Shown here: positions 1-7,233 of the stretch, one piece after another
How the letters are laid out: each line of letters opens with the position of its first letter
Numbering within the stretch: position 1 is the first letter of the stretch
Source: an uncultured Desulfomonile sp.
GTDB taxonomy: Bacteria > Desulfobacterota > Desulfomonilia > Desulfomonilales > Desulfomonilaceae
DNA: 12,580 nt
Reading direction: 5' to 3'
Assembly (NCBI GenBank): GCA_937915285.1
Contig: CALDNG010000500.1
Coordinates: forward strand, 1 to 12,580
Program-made: the position numbers and the translations under genes
The notes under the pieces: model-generated
What the model was told of the DNA's origin: nothing
Seen by the model: only the letters and a program-made list of their open reading frames with translations
Database searches by the model: none

Positions 1-22
1 TCAAGAACGGCTTTTAGTCTAT

Positions 23-53
23 AGCCGGTTACGCCTTTGTGGCGTAACTGGCT
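23..53 (-). terminator. Strong hairpin downstream of the hybrid kinase gene, possible terminator
   Basis: Two 13-base arms (23-35 and 41-53) pair across the 5-base loop 36-40, with a single G.U wobble at one arm position. The hairpin begins about 47 bases beyond the stop codon of the minus-strand kinase gene, where a transcript end would be expected. Neither side carries a clear T-tract, so it is not a textbook intrinsic terminator. It could instead be a 3'-end stabilising structure or a bidirectional stop facing a gene to the left. A second, weaker 4-bp hairpin lies at 61-75, between this one and the gene. Confidence 0.45.
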
Positions 54-99
54 TGATTTCTGCCCCCTGGTGGCAGTCTTAGGCCTCCGTGTATCGTTC

Positions 100-2919
100 T
101 TAAGTTTTCTCGTCATCGCCTAGAGCGTTTCTAATGATCCGAGCCAGATCCTTTTTACGAAGCGGCTTGTTGATAACGGCTGTGGCTCCTGACTTTTCGA
201 TCTGGACCTTGTCCAGCTTGTGACCGTATCCGGTGCATAGAATGACAGGAATGTCTGGTCGAATAATGTGGATTTTCGACAACAGTTCGGTTCCAGTCAT
301 GTGTGGCATAGTCAGATCTGTCATGATCAGATCAAAGCCCTTGGGATCGTCCTTAAAAATACGGAGGGCTTCCTCTGGATTAATGCAATGGACAACCTTG
401 TAACCCAGGTGCTGCAGAATGGCTTTTTCCATTTCGACTATTATCTGTTCGTCATCCACCAACAGAATCCGCTCGCTTCCGTTTAGGATATCCGATCGGG
501 AACCACTGGGAATGATCCCATCGTCATGCAGGATTGCAGGGAAGTAGACCCTGAAAGTAGTTCCTGTGTCTATTTCGCTATGGACCGTTATTGCGCCACG
601 GTGATTTTTTACTATGCCGTGAACAACGGCTAGTCCCATTCCAGTGCCCTCATCAACAGCCTTGGTAGTGAAATAGGGTTCGAATATCCTCTGTATGAGT
701 TCGGGAGGTATTCCTTGACCTGTGTCACTTACTTCCAACAGGACGTATTGACCTGGAACCGGCAGAGCGTGCTGGGAGCAAAATTCAGCGTCCAGGATGA
801 CATCAGTCAATTCGATAGAGAGAATTCCTCTGGAGTCTCTCATGGCATGGGCCGCATTTGCGCACAAATTCATGAGGACCTGATGTATTTGAGTTGGATT
901 GGCGCGGACATTCCCGGCTCGGGATGCTATTTGCTGCCTTATTTCAATCGTTGACGGGATTGAAGCCCTCAGGAACTTGACACCCTCCTTAATCAAAGGG
1001 CTTATGTCTATATTTTGCAATTCGGTGTCACTCTGACGGCTGAATGTTAGAATCTGTTTCACCATGTCAGCGGCTCTTGAGCTGGCGTCGAGAACATGGA
1101 GCAGTTTTTTCCCCGCTTCACTGTCAGCGGGCAGAAGATCGAGCGCCAATTCGGTGAAGCCAATTATCCCGAAAATGATATTGTTGAAATCGTGGGCTAT
1201 TCCACCTGCCAGAGTGCCAATTGCTTCCATCTTCTGCGATTGGAGGAGTTGTTTCTGCAGGGCAACCTCTTTTGTAACATCTCTTTTGACGGCGACATAA
1301 TTTGTGATGTTTCCCCTGACATCAAATATGGGAGATATAACGGCCTCTTCCTGGAACAGTGAGCCATCCTTCTTTTTGTTGATGAAATGCCCTTTCCAGA
1401 CATGGCCTGAAGTTATTGTGTCCCATAAATTCCTGTAAAATGACTCGTCGTGTTTACCACTCTTGAGAAACCTGGGGTTTGAGCCTACCGCTTCATGGTA
1501 ATCGTAACCGCTGGTTTTAACGAAAGCGGGATTAACGTACTTGATGAGCCCGTTGTGATCCGTTACTTCTACAGCCTCTGGTCCGTGTTCTACAACCGCA
1601 GCCAATAGATCACGCGATTCAGCGGCCTTTACGAGTTCGGTAATATCCCGGCTGACGCCCCTGTAACCGGAAAATTTGCCATTATTGTCAAGAATCGGGA
1701 AACCGGTGGTTTCCACTACGACCTGTTTATCATCCTTGCAGTTGTGCAGTAACTGTAAATTCCTGAACTCTGAACACGAATTGAATGAAGCCTTAACCTC
1801 GTCGAGATGAACCTGATCCTGACCGGACTGGAAAAGATCCCAGAATTTAAACCGATCTACTACTTCATCGGGATCATATCCTAGGATGCTTTTTAATGCT
1901 GAACTGCTGTACTTTATCTTGCCTGCTTCATCTACCTCCCATATCCACTCACCGGTGACTCCAGCTACCTGCCTGAAACGCTCTTCGCTTTTTTTAAGAG
2001 CTTCTTCAAAATATTTTCTCTCTGTTATGTCCGACGAAATACCGCACATGTTCACGAGACTTCCGTGTTCGTCAAGAACGGGGAACCCCCTTTCGAAGAT
2101 CCATCTTATGGAACCATCCGTTTTTACTATGCGATATTCGGCCGAATAGCCCTCACCCTTGTAATGGCTGCACATAACTACATTCTTGAAATTTTCAAGA
2201 TCATCAGGGTGTAAAACATCCAGGAACGATTCAGGGGCATCATAGAGACTCTGGGTTGTCCGTCCCCAGATTTTTTCATAGGCAGGGCTTATGTAGATCA
2301 TTTTGTCAACGTTAGGGGAAGACAGCCAGAAAATGTCCTGAATGGTCTCGGTGACCAGTCTGAAATTGCGCTCGCTCTCAGCAAGCTTTCGTCCAAATAT
2401 CTCCTGTTCGGTCACATCCTGTGCGGTTCCAACCGAGCGAACCGGTTTTCCTGAGTCGTCAAAAACGGTTTCGGACCTGGCGTGCACGTATTTGATTCGG
2501 CCATCTTTCAACAACAGCCGGTGTACCATGTCGTATGGAACATGGCCTTTAAGGGAACCGTAAAAAGCCGTGCTAACTGCCTTTCGATCATCCGGGTGAA
2601 TTATTTCGAAGACAGCGTCATCAGAGCTTCGGAATTCTTCTGGGGTGGTTTCGAATATCCAGTAGATTTCGTCTGACCACCAGACAGATTTTGAGGCAAT
2701 GTCATATTCCCAGCTACCTATGTTTGCAATGCGCTGGATCTCTCTGAGACGATTTTCCTGCTGGACCAGTTCCTTTTCGGCCCTCTGCCGCCTGGCGACC
2801 TCCTGAAGCAGTTTTTCGTTCAAATCGGCTAGGCGTTCTTGAACAAGGCGTTCAACTTCTTTATTTGTTTCATTGTTCTGGTTTTCTGGCCATCGCTCCC
2901 CCTGATCAATTTCACTCAT
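100..2919 (-). CDS. Soluble multi-PAS hybrid histidine kinase with C-terminal receiver
   Basis: This 939-residue sensor kinase has no membrane segment and probably acts in the cytoplasm. It should autophosphorylate on histidine and pass the phosphate to its own receiver. A charged helical N-terminus, likely coiled coil (about 16-62), leads into four PAS/PAC units (about 65-172, 185-302, 314-429, 436-550). HisKA follows, with H576 in an HDFNN motif. The ATPase domain shows an N box (N684, N688), DTGQG at 732-736, FEPYFTTK at 746-753 and GTGMG at 758-762. The receiver (about 816-935) has D822/D823, phosphoacceptor D868, T896 and K918. All key residues are present, so it should be active. AGGGAG lies 5 bases before the ATG, which fixes the start. 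The gene begins 21 bases after the preceding PAS gene ends and is probably its operon partner. The signals it senses cannot be read from the sequence. Confidence 0.95.
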   Translation of the reverse strand: MSEIDQGERWPENQNNETNKEVERLVQERLADLNEKLLQEVARRQRAEKELVQQENRLREIQRIANIGSWEYDIASKSVWWSDEIYWIFETTPEEFRSSDDAVFEIIHPDDRKAVSTAFYGSLKGHVPYDMVHRLLLKDGRIKYVHARSETVFDDSGKPVRSVGTAQDVTEQEIFGRKLAESERNFRLVTETIQDIFWLSSPNVDKMIYISPAYEKIWGRTTQSLYDAPESFLDVLHPDDLENFKNVVMCSHYKGEGYSAEYRIVKTDGSIRWIFERGFPVLDEHGSLVNMCGISSDITERKYFEEALKKSEERFRQVAGVTGEWIWEVDEAGKIKYSSSALKSILGYDPDEVVDRFKFWDLFQSGQDQVHLDEVKASFNSCSEFRNLQLLHNCKDDKQVVVETTGFPILDNNGKFSGYRGVSRDITELVKAAESRDLLAAVVEHGPEAVEVTDHNGLIKYVNPAFVKTSGYDYHEAVGSNPRFLKSGKHDESFYRNLWDTITSGHVWKGHFINKKKDGSLFQEEAVISPIFDVRGNITNYVAVKRDVTKEVALQKQLLQSQKMEAIGTLAGGIAHDFNNIIFGIIGFTELALDLLPADSEAGKKLLHVLDASSRAADMVKQILTFSRQSDTELQNIDISPLIKEGVKFLRASIPSTIEIRQQIASRAGNVRANPTQIHQVLMNLCANAAHAMRDSRGILSIELTDVILDAEFCSQHALPVPGQYVLLEVSDTGQGIPPELIQRIFEPYFTTKAVDEGTGMGLAVVHGIVKNHRGAITVHSEIDTGTTFRVYFPAILHDDGIIPSGSRSDILNGSERILLVDDEQIIVEMEKAILQHLGYKVVHCINPEEALRIFKDDPKGFDLIMTDLTMPHMTGTELLSKIHIIRPDIPVILCTGYGHKLDKVQIEKSGATAVINKPLRKKDLARIIRNALGDDEKT

Positions 2920-2924
2920 ATAGA

Positions 2925-2930
2925 CTCCCT
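2925..2930 (-). promoter_or_regulatory. Ribosome binding site of the four-PAS hybrid kinase
   Basis: AGGGAG on the minus strand sits 5 bases before the ATG at 2917-2919. It lies inside the 21-base gap after the upstream PAS gene and supports the chosen start and co-translation within one operon. Confidence 0.7.
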
Positions 2931-2940
2931 AGTTAGAATG

Positions 2941-4704
2941 TCAACTTTCGCTGAAATATTCCGGATAGAGCTTTCGGGCACAATCAGGGCAAATGCTGTG
3001 ACTGAACTGGGCGTCCGTTCTATCCCGGATGTAGACTTCCACTGCCTGCCAATAGCCCTTATCGTCACGGATTTTCTTGCATGATGCGCAGATCGGTATG
3101 AATCCGCTTAAAGTCTTTATTTCAGCCATAGCGTTTTCGAGATCTGCAATAAGCTTCTTCATGGCTTCCTCAGCTACTATCCGCTCGGTAATGTCCCTGT
3201 TTGAAGCCCTTCGACCCAACAATTTTCCATCAGAACTGAATACAGGCTGACAGATGTGACCTATCCACCTTGTTTCCCCCCCACGAGTAATAATTCTGAA
3301 ATTAATCTTCATGGCAACCAGAGAGCCGAACGCTTCCCTGTTATGTTCCAGCCAGTTAGCAGTATCATCGGGATGAACTATAGAGGTGAGAAATCCGGAA
3401 TCATTGACAAAGGCTTCTGGAGGATAGCCTGTGATCCTCTCACATGAAGGGGCCACATGTTTCATGGTTGAGTCAGGTCCAACCCAATACTCCCAGTCGT
3501 AAGTAAAATCGACAAAAGTCCTGAATTTTATTTCACTCTCAGCCAATGCCCGTTCAGCGTTTTTTCTTTCCGAAATGTCTAGCAGAACTGCGATAATGAG
3601 CTTCTGGCCACCGCTCTCGATCAACTCACTTGAAAAAAGCCCGTCTATTATCTCGCCACCAGACTTGCGAACCTGAATCTCCCGATTTCTTATATTCCCA
3701 CCTTTGATCACTTGTTGAGTCAGAATTTCCTCAACAAGTGAGTCGGCAAAAATTGACAGTTCAGAAGCAGTTTTACCCACACTATCATTTCTGCTGAACC
3801 CCAGCGCCGATTCAAAGGCATCATTTACTTCAAGAAATCTTTTCTCAGGGAAAGTCGCAATCACCATGGGACAGGGATTGCCGTAAAATACCCGGTTGAA
3901 TTTTTGCAGCGCTTCCTGTTCGCGGCTCAAATCCCGGGCAATGCAGTATATGCAATCCTTACCGCTCCATTTGCCAATCCATGCTCGAGTCTCTACCGGC
4001 AGGATTCGTCCATCACGCGTGACCATCGGGAACTGACATGCACCGGTTTTATTTTTCAAAACATCCTCAAAAGCCTTCATCATTTCCTGGCGGTTTTTTT
4101 CGCAATGAAGCCCGAAAACGTTGAGGCGTTTGAATTCCTCTAACGAGTAGCCTAGCTTCCTGGAACCGGCTGAATTGATATAAAGAATCGAGCCATCCGA
4201 ATTGTAAACCGAAATGATGTCATCAACAGATTCAAAAAAAGCCAGAAAATTTTGCTGATCTTCATGAAGGGCTTTTTCCGCAAGTTTCTTGTCCGTCACA
4301 TCTTCGTAAATTGCGACGACCTCTCCGTTGGGTAGTTTATAGACATAATTGTCTCTCCATCCTTCACGCTGATCATCCTTGTAATAGGCTGCGGGCAGGT
4401 GTTCGGCCTGGCCGGTTTTGTAGACTCTTCTCAAGGTATTGAGCAGACCAAATTCATCCATGTGTGGAAACTTTTCAAGCAGTCTTCTACCCAGGAGATC
4501 TTCTCTTTTTACGCAGCTTATGACCTCTGCTGCCTTGTTGAAGTCTCTGAACATGAAGTCATTCCCACCGTCTAGCGCCTCATAGACGGCCACGCCAGCC
4601 TTCATATGCTCAAAAAGGCCTCTGTAACGTTGTTCATTCAGTTCAAGGGAAGTCTCTACCTTGGGTCCTGAATCAACCACTCCATCCTGGTTGATAATAT
4701 TCAT
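2941..4704 (-). CDS. Four-PAS protein without kinase domain, with C-terminal cysteine module
   Basis: This 587-residue cytoplasmic protein contains four PAS-like units (about 22-140, 152-262, 268-381, 393-509), a helical linker (508-532) and a conserved-looking tail (533-587). The tail has Cys539-x2-Cys542 and, about 30 residues later, His569 near Cys572-Pro-x-Cys575, spaced as for a small metal-binding (zinc-ribbon-like) fold. I recall similar tails at the C-termini of PAS, GAF and receiver proteins in deltaproteobacteria, without a known function. No HisKA, ATPase, GGDEF, EAL or DNA-binding domain is present, so it may be a sensor or adaptor for a neighbouring kinase. That role is inference. 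I chose the ATG at 4702-4704, not the longer frame from 4761, because it overlaps the upstream stop as TAATG and has AGGAG 8 bases before it. The extra 19 residues of the longer form merely overlap the upstream receiver gene. Confidence 0.88.
   Translation of the reverse strand: MNIINQDGVVDSGPKVETSLELNEQRYRGLFEHMKAGVAVYEALDGGNDFMFRDFNKAAEVISCVKREDLLGRRLLEKFPHMDEFGLLNTLRRVYKTGQAEHLPAAYYKDDQREGWRDNYVYKLPNGEVVAIYEDVTDKKLAEKALHEDQQNFLAFFESVDDIISVYNSDGSILYINSAGSRKLGYSLEEFKRLNVFGLHCEKNRQEMMKAFEDVLKNKTGACQFPMVTRDGRILPVETRAWIGKWSGKDCIYCIARDLSREQEALQKFNRVFYGNPCPMVIATFPEKRFLEVNDAFESALGFSRNDSVGKTASELSIFADSLVEEILTQQVIKGGNIRNREIQVRKSGGEIIDGLFSSELIESGGQKLIIAVLLDISERKNAERALAESEIKFRTFVDFTYDWEYWVGPDSTMKHVAPSCERITGYPPEAFVNDSGFLTSIVHPDDTANWLEHNREAFGSLVAMKINFRIITRGGETRWIGHICQPVFSSDGKLLGRRASNRDITERIVAEEAMKKLIADLENAMAEIKTLSGFIPICASCKKIRDDKGYWQAVEVYIRDRTDAQFSHSICPDCARKLYPEYFSES
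2944..3108 (-). other. Candidate zinc-ribbon-like C-terminal module of the kinase-less PAS protein
   Basis: These are residues 533-587 of the PAS protein. Visible features are a CASCKK motif (Cys539, Cys542), a central stretch rich in aromatic and charged residues with a KGYW motif, then a SHSICPDC motif (His569, Cys572, Cys575) and a short LYPE end. The four cysteines come as two Cys-x2-Cys pairs, a common metal-ligand arrangement. The module takes the position where a kinase core would normally follow the last PAS domain. Metal binding is inferred from the spacing only. Confidence 0.6.
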
Positions 4705-4706
4705 TA
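4702..4706 (-). promoter_or_regulatory. TAATG stop-start overlap, translational coupling
   Basis: The stop TAA of the upstream hybrid-kinase frame (4704-4706) and the ATG of the PAS gene (4702-4704) share one base. Such junctions usually couple translation of the downstream gene to ribosomes finishing the upstream one. Here the upstream frame is interrupted further up, so coupling would depend on re-initiation within that broken gene. Confidence 0.75.
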
Positions 4707-5747
4707 CTGACGCTCCTGCAGTATAGCGCCAACCCCGTTCAGAAAATCCTTCCTTGAACAAGGTTTTCGCAAGAAGCCGTGTGCAATTGAATTAACCTGT
4801 TTGCACAACTCGTGATCGGGAGAGTATCCGCTCAATATGAGTGTTTTGACTGAGGGTTTTATTTTGAGAATTTCAATCAGGCTTTCCCTTCCGGACATGA
4901 TCGGCAGAACGAGGTCCATAATGACCAGCGATATGGAATCTTTTACCAACTTGAATTTCTCTATGGCTTCCCGGCCGTTTTCGGCCAATATAACCTTGTA
5001 TCCTTCTTTTTCGAGAATTTTACGTTCAGCTTCGGCTATGAGCTTGACATCCTCTACCAGGAGTATTGTTTGAGCGGTTACGGGTTGAGCTTCGTGACTG
5101 ATTTTGCGCTGAATGACTTCCTGAGGTTCAACCACAGGGAAATAAAGCTTAAACTCGGTGCCCTGACCAGGCTTGCTGGAGCAGGTGATGAAGCCCCCGT
5201 GTTGCTGGACCATCCCTTTGACCACTGACAGTCCCAGTCCTGTTCCGCGCGTAGCTCCCCTTTGTTTGGTCGTAAAAAACGGGTCAAAAACCTTGGACAG
5301 TGTCTCCTCGTGCATGCCCTGCCCAGTGTCAGCGACAGTCAGCCTTATATAATGGCCAGGAATTGAGCCTAGCGTATTACGGCAAAAATCTTCATCCAGC
5401 CTCACCTTCCTGGTTGAAATCTTCAGGCGTCCTCCCTCCGGCATAGCCTCAGAAGCGTTAATCGCTAGATTTGTCATCATCTGGATAACCTGACTCCTGT
5501 CAGCGCTGATGATTGCCGGTTCATCCTCCATATCAGTTTCAACATGAACTATATCCGGGATCGCCCTTCCAATGAAATCGCACAGTTTTCTCAACTCCTC
5601 ATTTAGATCCAACGGCGCTGAAATCACCTGGGATTTTTGTCCAAACGCCAGGAGCTTAGCAATAATTTCAGCTCCTTGCATGGAAGTTTCGAAGATGTTT
5701 TCCAGATTTTGATGTTCCGGTGTATGTGAAGCGAAATGGTCCATCAT
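4704..5747 (-). CDS. Third piece of the interrupted kinase: HisKA end, ATPase and receiver
   Basis: This 347-codon open segment follows the internal TGA. It holds the second half of HisKA (about 14-45) and an ATPase domain with N box N93/N97, DTGQG at 140-144, FDPFFTTK at 154-161 and GTGLG at 168-172. The receiver (about 226-345) has E232/D233, phosphoacceptor D278, S306 and K328. It lacks the phosphorylatable histidine, which is in the preceding piece. If made alone it could bind ATP and carry a receiver but could not be a self-sufficient kinase. The first ATG codons come 12 bases after the TGA with no clear Shine-Dalgarno, so expression would need re-initiation or readthrough. It aligns without obvious gaps to the end of the 7234-10563 kinase. 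From the DTG motif to the end of the ATPase domain, 50 of 68 residues match by eye. Confidence 0.55.
   Translation of the reverse strand: MMDHFASHTPEHQNLENIFETSMQGAEIIAKLLAFGQKSQVISAPLDLNEELRKLCDFIGRAIPDIVHVETDMEDEPAIISADRSQVIQMMTNLAINASEAMPEGGRLKISTRKVRLDEDFCRNTLGSIPGHYIRLTVADTGQGMHEETLSKVFDPFFTTKQRGATRGTGLGLSVVKGMVQQHGGFITCSSKPGQGTEFKLYFPVVEPQEVIQRKISHEAQPVTAQTILLVEDVKLIAEAERKILEKEGYKVILAENGREAIEKFKLVKDSISLVIMDLVLPIMSGRESLIEILKIKPSVKTLILSGYSPDHELCKQVNSIAHGFLRKPCSRKDFLNGVGAILQERQ
4713..4717 (-). promoter_or_regulatory. Ribosome binding site of the kinase-less PAS protein
   Basis: AGGAG on the minus strand lies 8 bases before the ATG at 4702-4704, inside the last codons of the upstream gene. 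It is well placed for that ATG and cannot serve the upstream ATG at 4761, so it decides the start. Confidence 0.75.
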
Positions 5748-5756
5748 TATTTCGCT
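5730..5756 (-). other. 8-bp inverted repeat directly after the internal TGA
   Basis: Arms at 5730-5737 and 5749-5756 are perfect complements across an 11-base loop. On the transcript the hairpin starts 3 bases after the UGA, and its loop contains the AUGAUG that opens the third kinase piece. It is too close to the UGA, and lacks the loop G, expected of a bacterial selenocysteine insertion element. An 8-bp repeat of this kind is expected a few times by chance in 12.6 kb. Confidence 0.4.
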
Positions 5757-5759
5757 GTA

Positions 5760-6563
5760 TCAGGATATAATCTGCAGCATGTTGTTGAAATCGTGGGCTA
5801 GTCCGCCAACAAGTGTTCCCAGGGCTGCATATTTTTCGGATTCAAAAAGCCGATGTTCAAGTTCCTGTCTCTGCTTTTGGATGAGGATCCGGTCAGAAAT
5901 ATCTCTGACAATAGATATCATGCGGGATTCATCCCTCTCATGGATGAGGCTTGCGGAAACCATACCGGTAAAACGACTTCCATCCTTCCGTCGGAAAACG
6001 GTTTCCATGTTAGCGCAAACCCCTTTTTGGTTTAACACTGAAACCAACCTGGCCTCATCTGCCGGATCATCCCACAGGTTTATAAGAACCATGGTCTGTT
6101 CGGAAAGATCACCCTGAGTGAAGCCGAACATTGACACAAATGAGTCGTTGACATGATGAATAAAACCATCTTCCAAACGGGCTATGAAAATTGCATCCGG
6201 GGTAGTGGAGACTACCTGTCTGAATTTGTTTTCACTCTCCCTAAGATTCTTCTCCGCCTTTTTTCTGTCAGTCACGTCATGGACTATCGAAAAAAGAAAT
6301 TTCCCGTCAGGTGTCTCTATTGGCGAGGAGTGAACCTCGACCGTTCTTATTTCTCCAGAAGCAAGCCGGTGCGGAAATTCAAAGTAGTTGTGTTTTTCCT
6401 GCCTGGCCTGTTGAATCATACCAAGTATCTTTTCTTGAGAAAGGCAGTTGATTTGCTGAATCTTCATTTCACAAAGAGTTTGACGCGAATAACCGTAAAA
6501 TTGGGCGGCAGCATTGTTAGCGTCTATTATTGAGCCTGATGCGGGGTCTATGAGCAACATCAC
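5760..6563 (-). CDS. Second piece of the interrupted kinase: two PAS domains and HisKA start
   Basis: This 267-codon open segment lies between the two internal stops. It contains a PAS/PAC unit (about 1-104), a second PAS/PAC unit (about 113-226) and a helical stretch entering HisKA. It ends ten residues after the phosphoacceptor His257 (HDFNN), in mid-helix. A HisKA hairpin needs both helices, so this piece cannot form a complete dimerisation and phosphotransfer domain. The only start after the TAA is a GTG (6561-6563) directly followed by ATG, 45 bases downstream. A weak GAGAG lies about 10 bases before it. The second PAS resembles the last visible PAS of the partial gene at the right edge. 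I read it as a fragment, although an automatic annotation would call it a separate PAS protein. Confidence 0.5.
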   Translation of the reverse strand: MMLLIDPASGSIIDANNAAAQFYGYSRQTLCEMKIQQINCLSQEKILGMIQQARQEKHNYFEFPHRLASGEIRTVEVHSSPIETPDGKFLFSIVHDVTDRKKAEKNLRESENKFRQVVSTTPDAIFIARLEDGFIHHVNDSFVSMFGFTQGDLSEQTMVLINLWDDPADEARLVSVLNQKGVCANMETVFRRKDGSRFTGMVSASLIHERDESRMISIVRDISDRILIQKQRQELEHRLFESEKYAALGTLVGGLAHDFNNMLQIIS

Positions 6564-6608
6564 TGCCTGATGTCTCTCGAATATTCTTCGGAAACGCTCT
6601 TCGATCTT

Positions 6609-7100
6609 TTATCGTTCGGTGATGTCAAAAACTATGGTTCGACTCATCAGGTAATTCCCTGAGTCATCGTGAATTGCCGTAGCGTTGATTAGCACGGGGA
6701 ATGTCGAACCATCCTTCCTTTGAAATTCCAGCTCCAAACCCTTGAGCCAGCCCCTTTTCTTGAATTTTGGGAATTCCTTTTCAAAAACCACTAACGCATC
6801 CGGAGTAATCACCTCGGTTATGTTCAACCGGTTTGTCACTTCATCCCGGCAATAGCCCAGCCAACCAAGTTCGGTGTTATTGATGCGAAGGATTTTCCCG
6901 TCAGCCGAAATGGAATGATAACCGCATGGTGTATTCTGGTAAAAATCTTCCAATTCTTCGAGATACTGAGCCTGATCCAGGTTTAACCGCTTAGAAAAGC
7001 CTGTTAAAGCGTTTTCACTTTCTTGAACGATCGACAGCCTGATTCTTAATTTTTCCAATTCGTCAATCAGTTGTTCTCTGGATTTTTCACGGTCCTGCAT
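6609..7100 (-). CDS. First piece of the interrupted kinase: N-terminal PAS fragment
   Basis: This 163-codon segment opens with a charged helix, likely coiled coil (about 3-30), then one PAS/PAC unit (about 46-163) that ends in DITER immediately before TAA. In intact relatives this motif runs on through Lys and a helix into the next PAS domain. Here the same frame does so after the stop, with an EERFRRIFE stretch. GGGGAG at 7108-7113 supports the ATG at 7098-7100. This is the only piece with a good ribosome binding site, so it is the most likely to be translated, giving a lone soluble PAS domain of unknown use. Confidence 0.55.
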   Translation of the reverse strand: MQDREKSREQLIDELEKLRIRLSIVQESENALTGFSKRLNLDQAQYLEELEDFYQNTPCGYHSISADGKILRINNTELGWLGYCRDEVTNRLNITEVITPDALVVFEKEFPKFKKRGWLKGLELEFQRKDGSTFPVLINATAIHDDSGNYLMSRTIVFDITER

Positions 7101-7103
7101 CAA

Positions 7104-7233
7104 GTCACTCCCCGCAAGTTCATGATTATTTTAATGAAATAGTCAAATCGACAACAACCCAAAACTCTTCATTTCCTTGATGTTCAATCAATTTCAGGTT
7201 CCGGGAACAATTTTCAAATACGGTGTGCCAAGC
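7104..7233 (-). other. Intergenic gap between the two hybrid kinase genes
   Basis: This AT-rich gap separates the two kinase genes. It holds a short inverted repeat (5-base arms around one base, about 7199-7209) and a weak sigma-70-like pair, TTGTCG followed about 16 bases later by an A/T-rich hexamer near 7125. No convincing terminator with a T-tract is present, so read-through from the upstream kinase is plausible, perhaps with a weak internal promoter. Confidence 0.35.
7108..7113 (-). promoter_or_regulatory. Ribosome binding site of the interrupted kinase gene
   Basis: GGGGAG on the minus strand is 7 bases before the ATG at 7098-7100 and 4 bases before a TTG at 7101-7103. The spacing favours the ATG. 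Confidence 0.65.

Larger units (their letters stand above)
4704..7100 (-). pseudogene. Hybrid histidine kinase gene interrupted by two in-frame stop codons
   Basis: One uninterrupted reading frame of 798 codons encodes three PAS units (about 46-163, 180-283, 292-405), HisKA (phosphoacceptor His436 in HDFNN), ATPase and receiver domains, except for two stops. TAA at codon 164 (6609-6611) follows the DITER end of the first PAS/PAC unit, where Lys (AAA) is typical. TGA at codon 447 (5760-5762) lies in HisKA where the paralogue at 7234-10563 has Gly. Each stop is one base change from the expected codon. There is no frameshift, and coding similarity continues straight through both stops. Protein motifs are otherwise intact, which suggests recent inactivation, base-call errors or, less likely, readthrough. 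The start is the ATG at 7098-7100, because GGGGAG lies 7 bases upstream; a TTG one codon earlier is only 4 bases from it. Confidence 0.85.

Noticed and set aside
1181..1199. A 19-base identical sequence shared with 5782-5800
   Set aside because: It encodes the conserved HAHDFNN-type phosphoacceptor region of two kinases, so it reflects protein conservation rather than a mobile repeat.
4705..4761. A longer start for the kinase-less PAS protein
   Set aside because: The extra 19 codons lie wholly inside the upstream receiver gene, while the ATG at 4704 has AGGAG at 8 bases and a TAATG junction.
5760..5762. The internal TGA as a real selenocysteine codon
   Set aside because: The paralogue has Gly there, not Cys. 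The following stem does not meet usual bacterial SECIS geometry, and a second stop (TAA) in the same frame would still break the protein. It is kept only as a low-interest question.
6609..6611. An altered genetic code explaining the internal stops
   Set aside because: TAA and TGA both end the other genes of the window at sensible domain boundaries, so neither can be generally reassigned.
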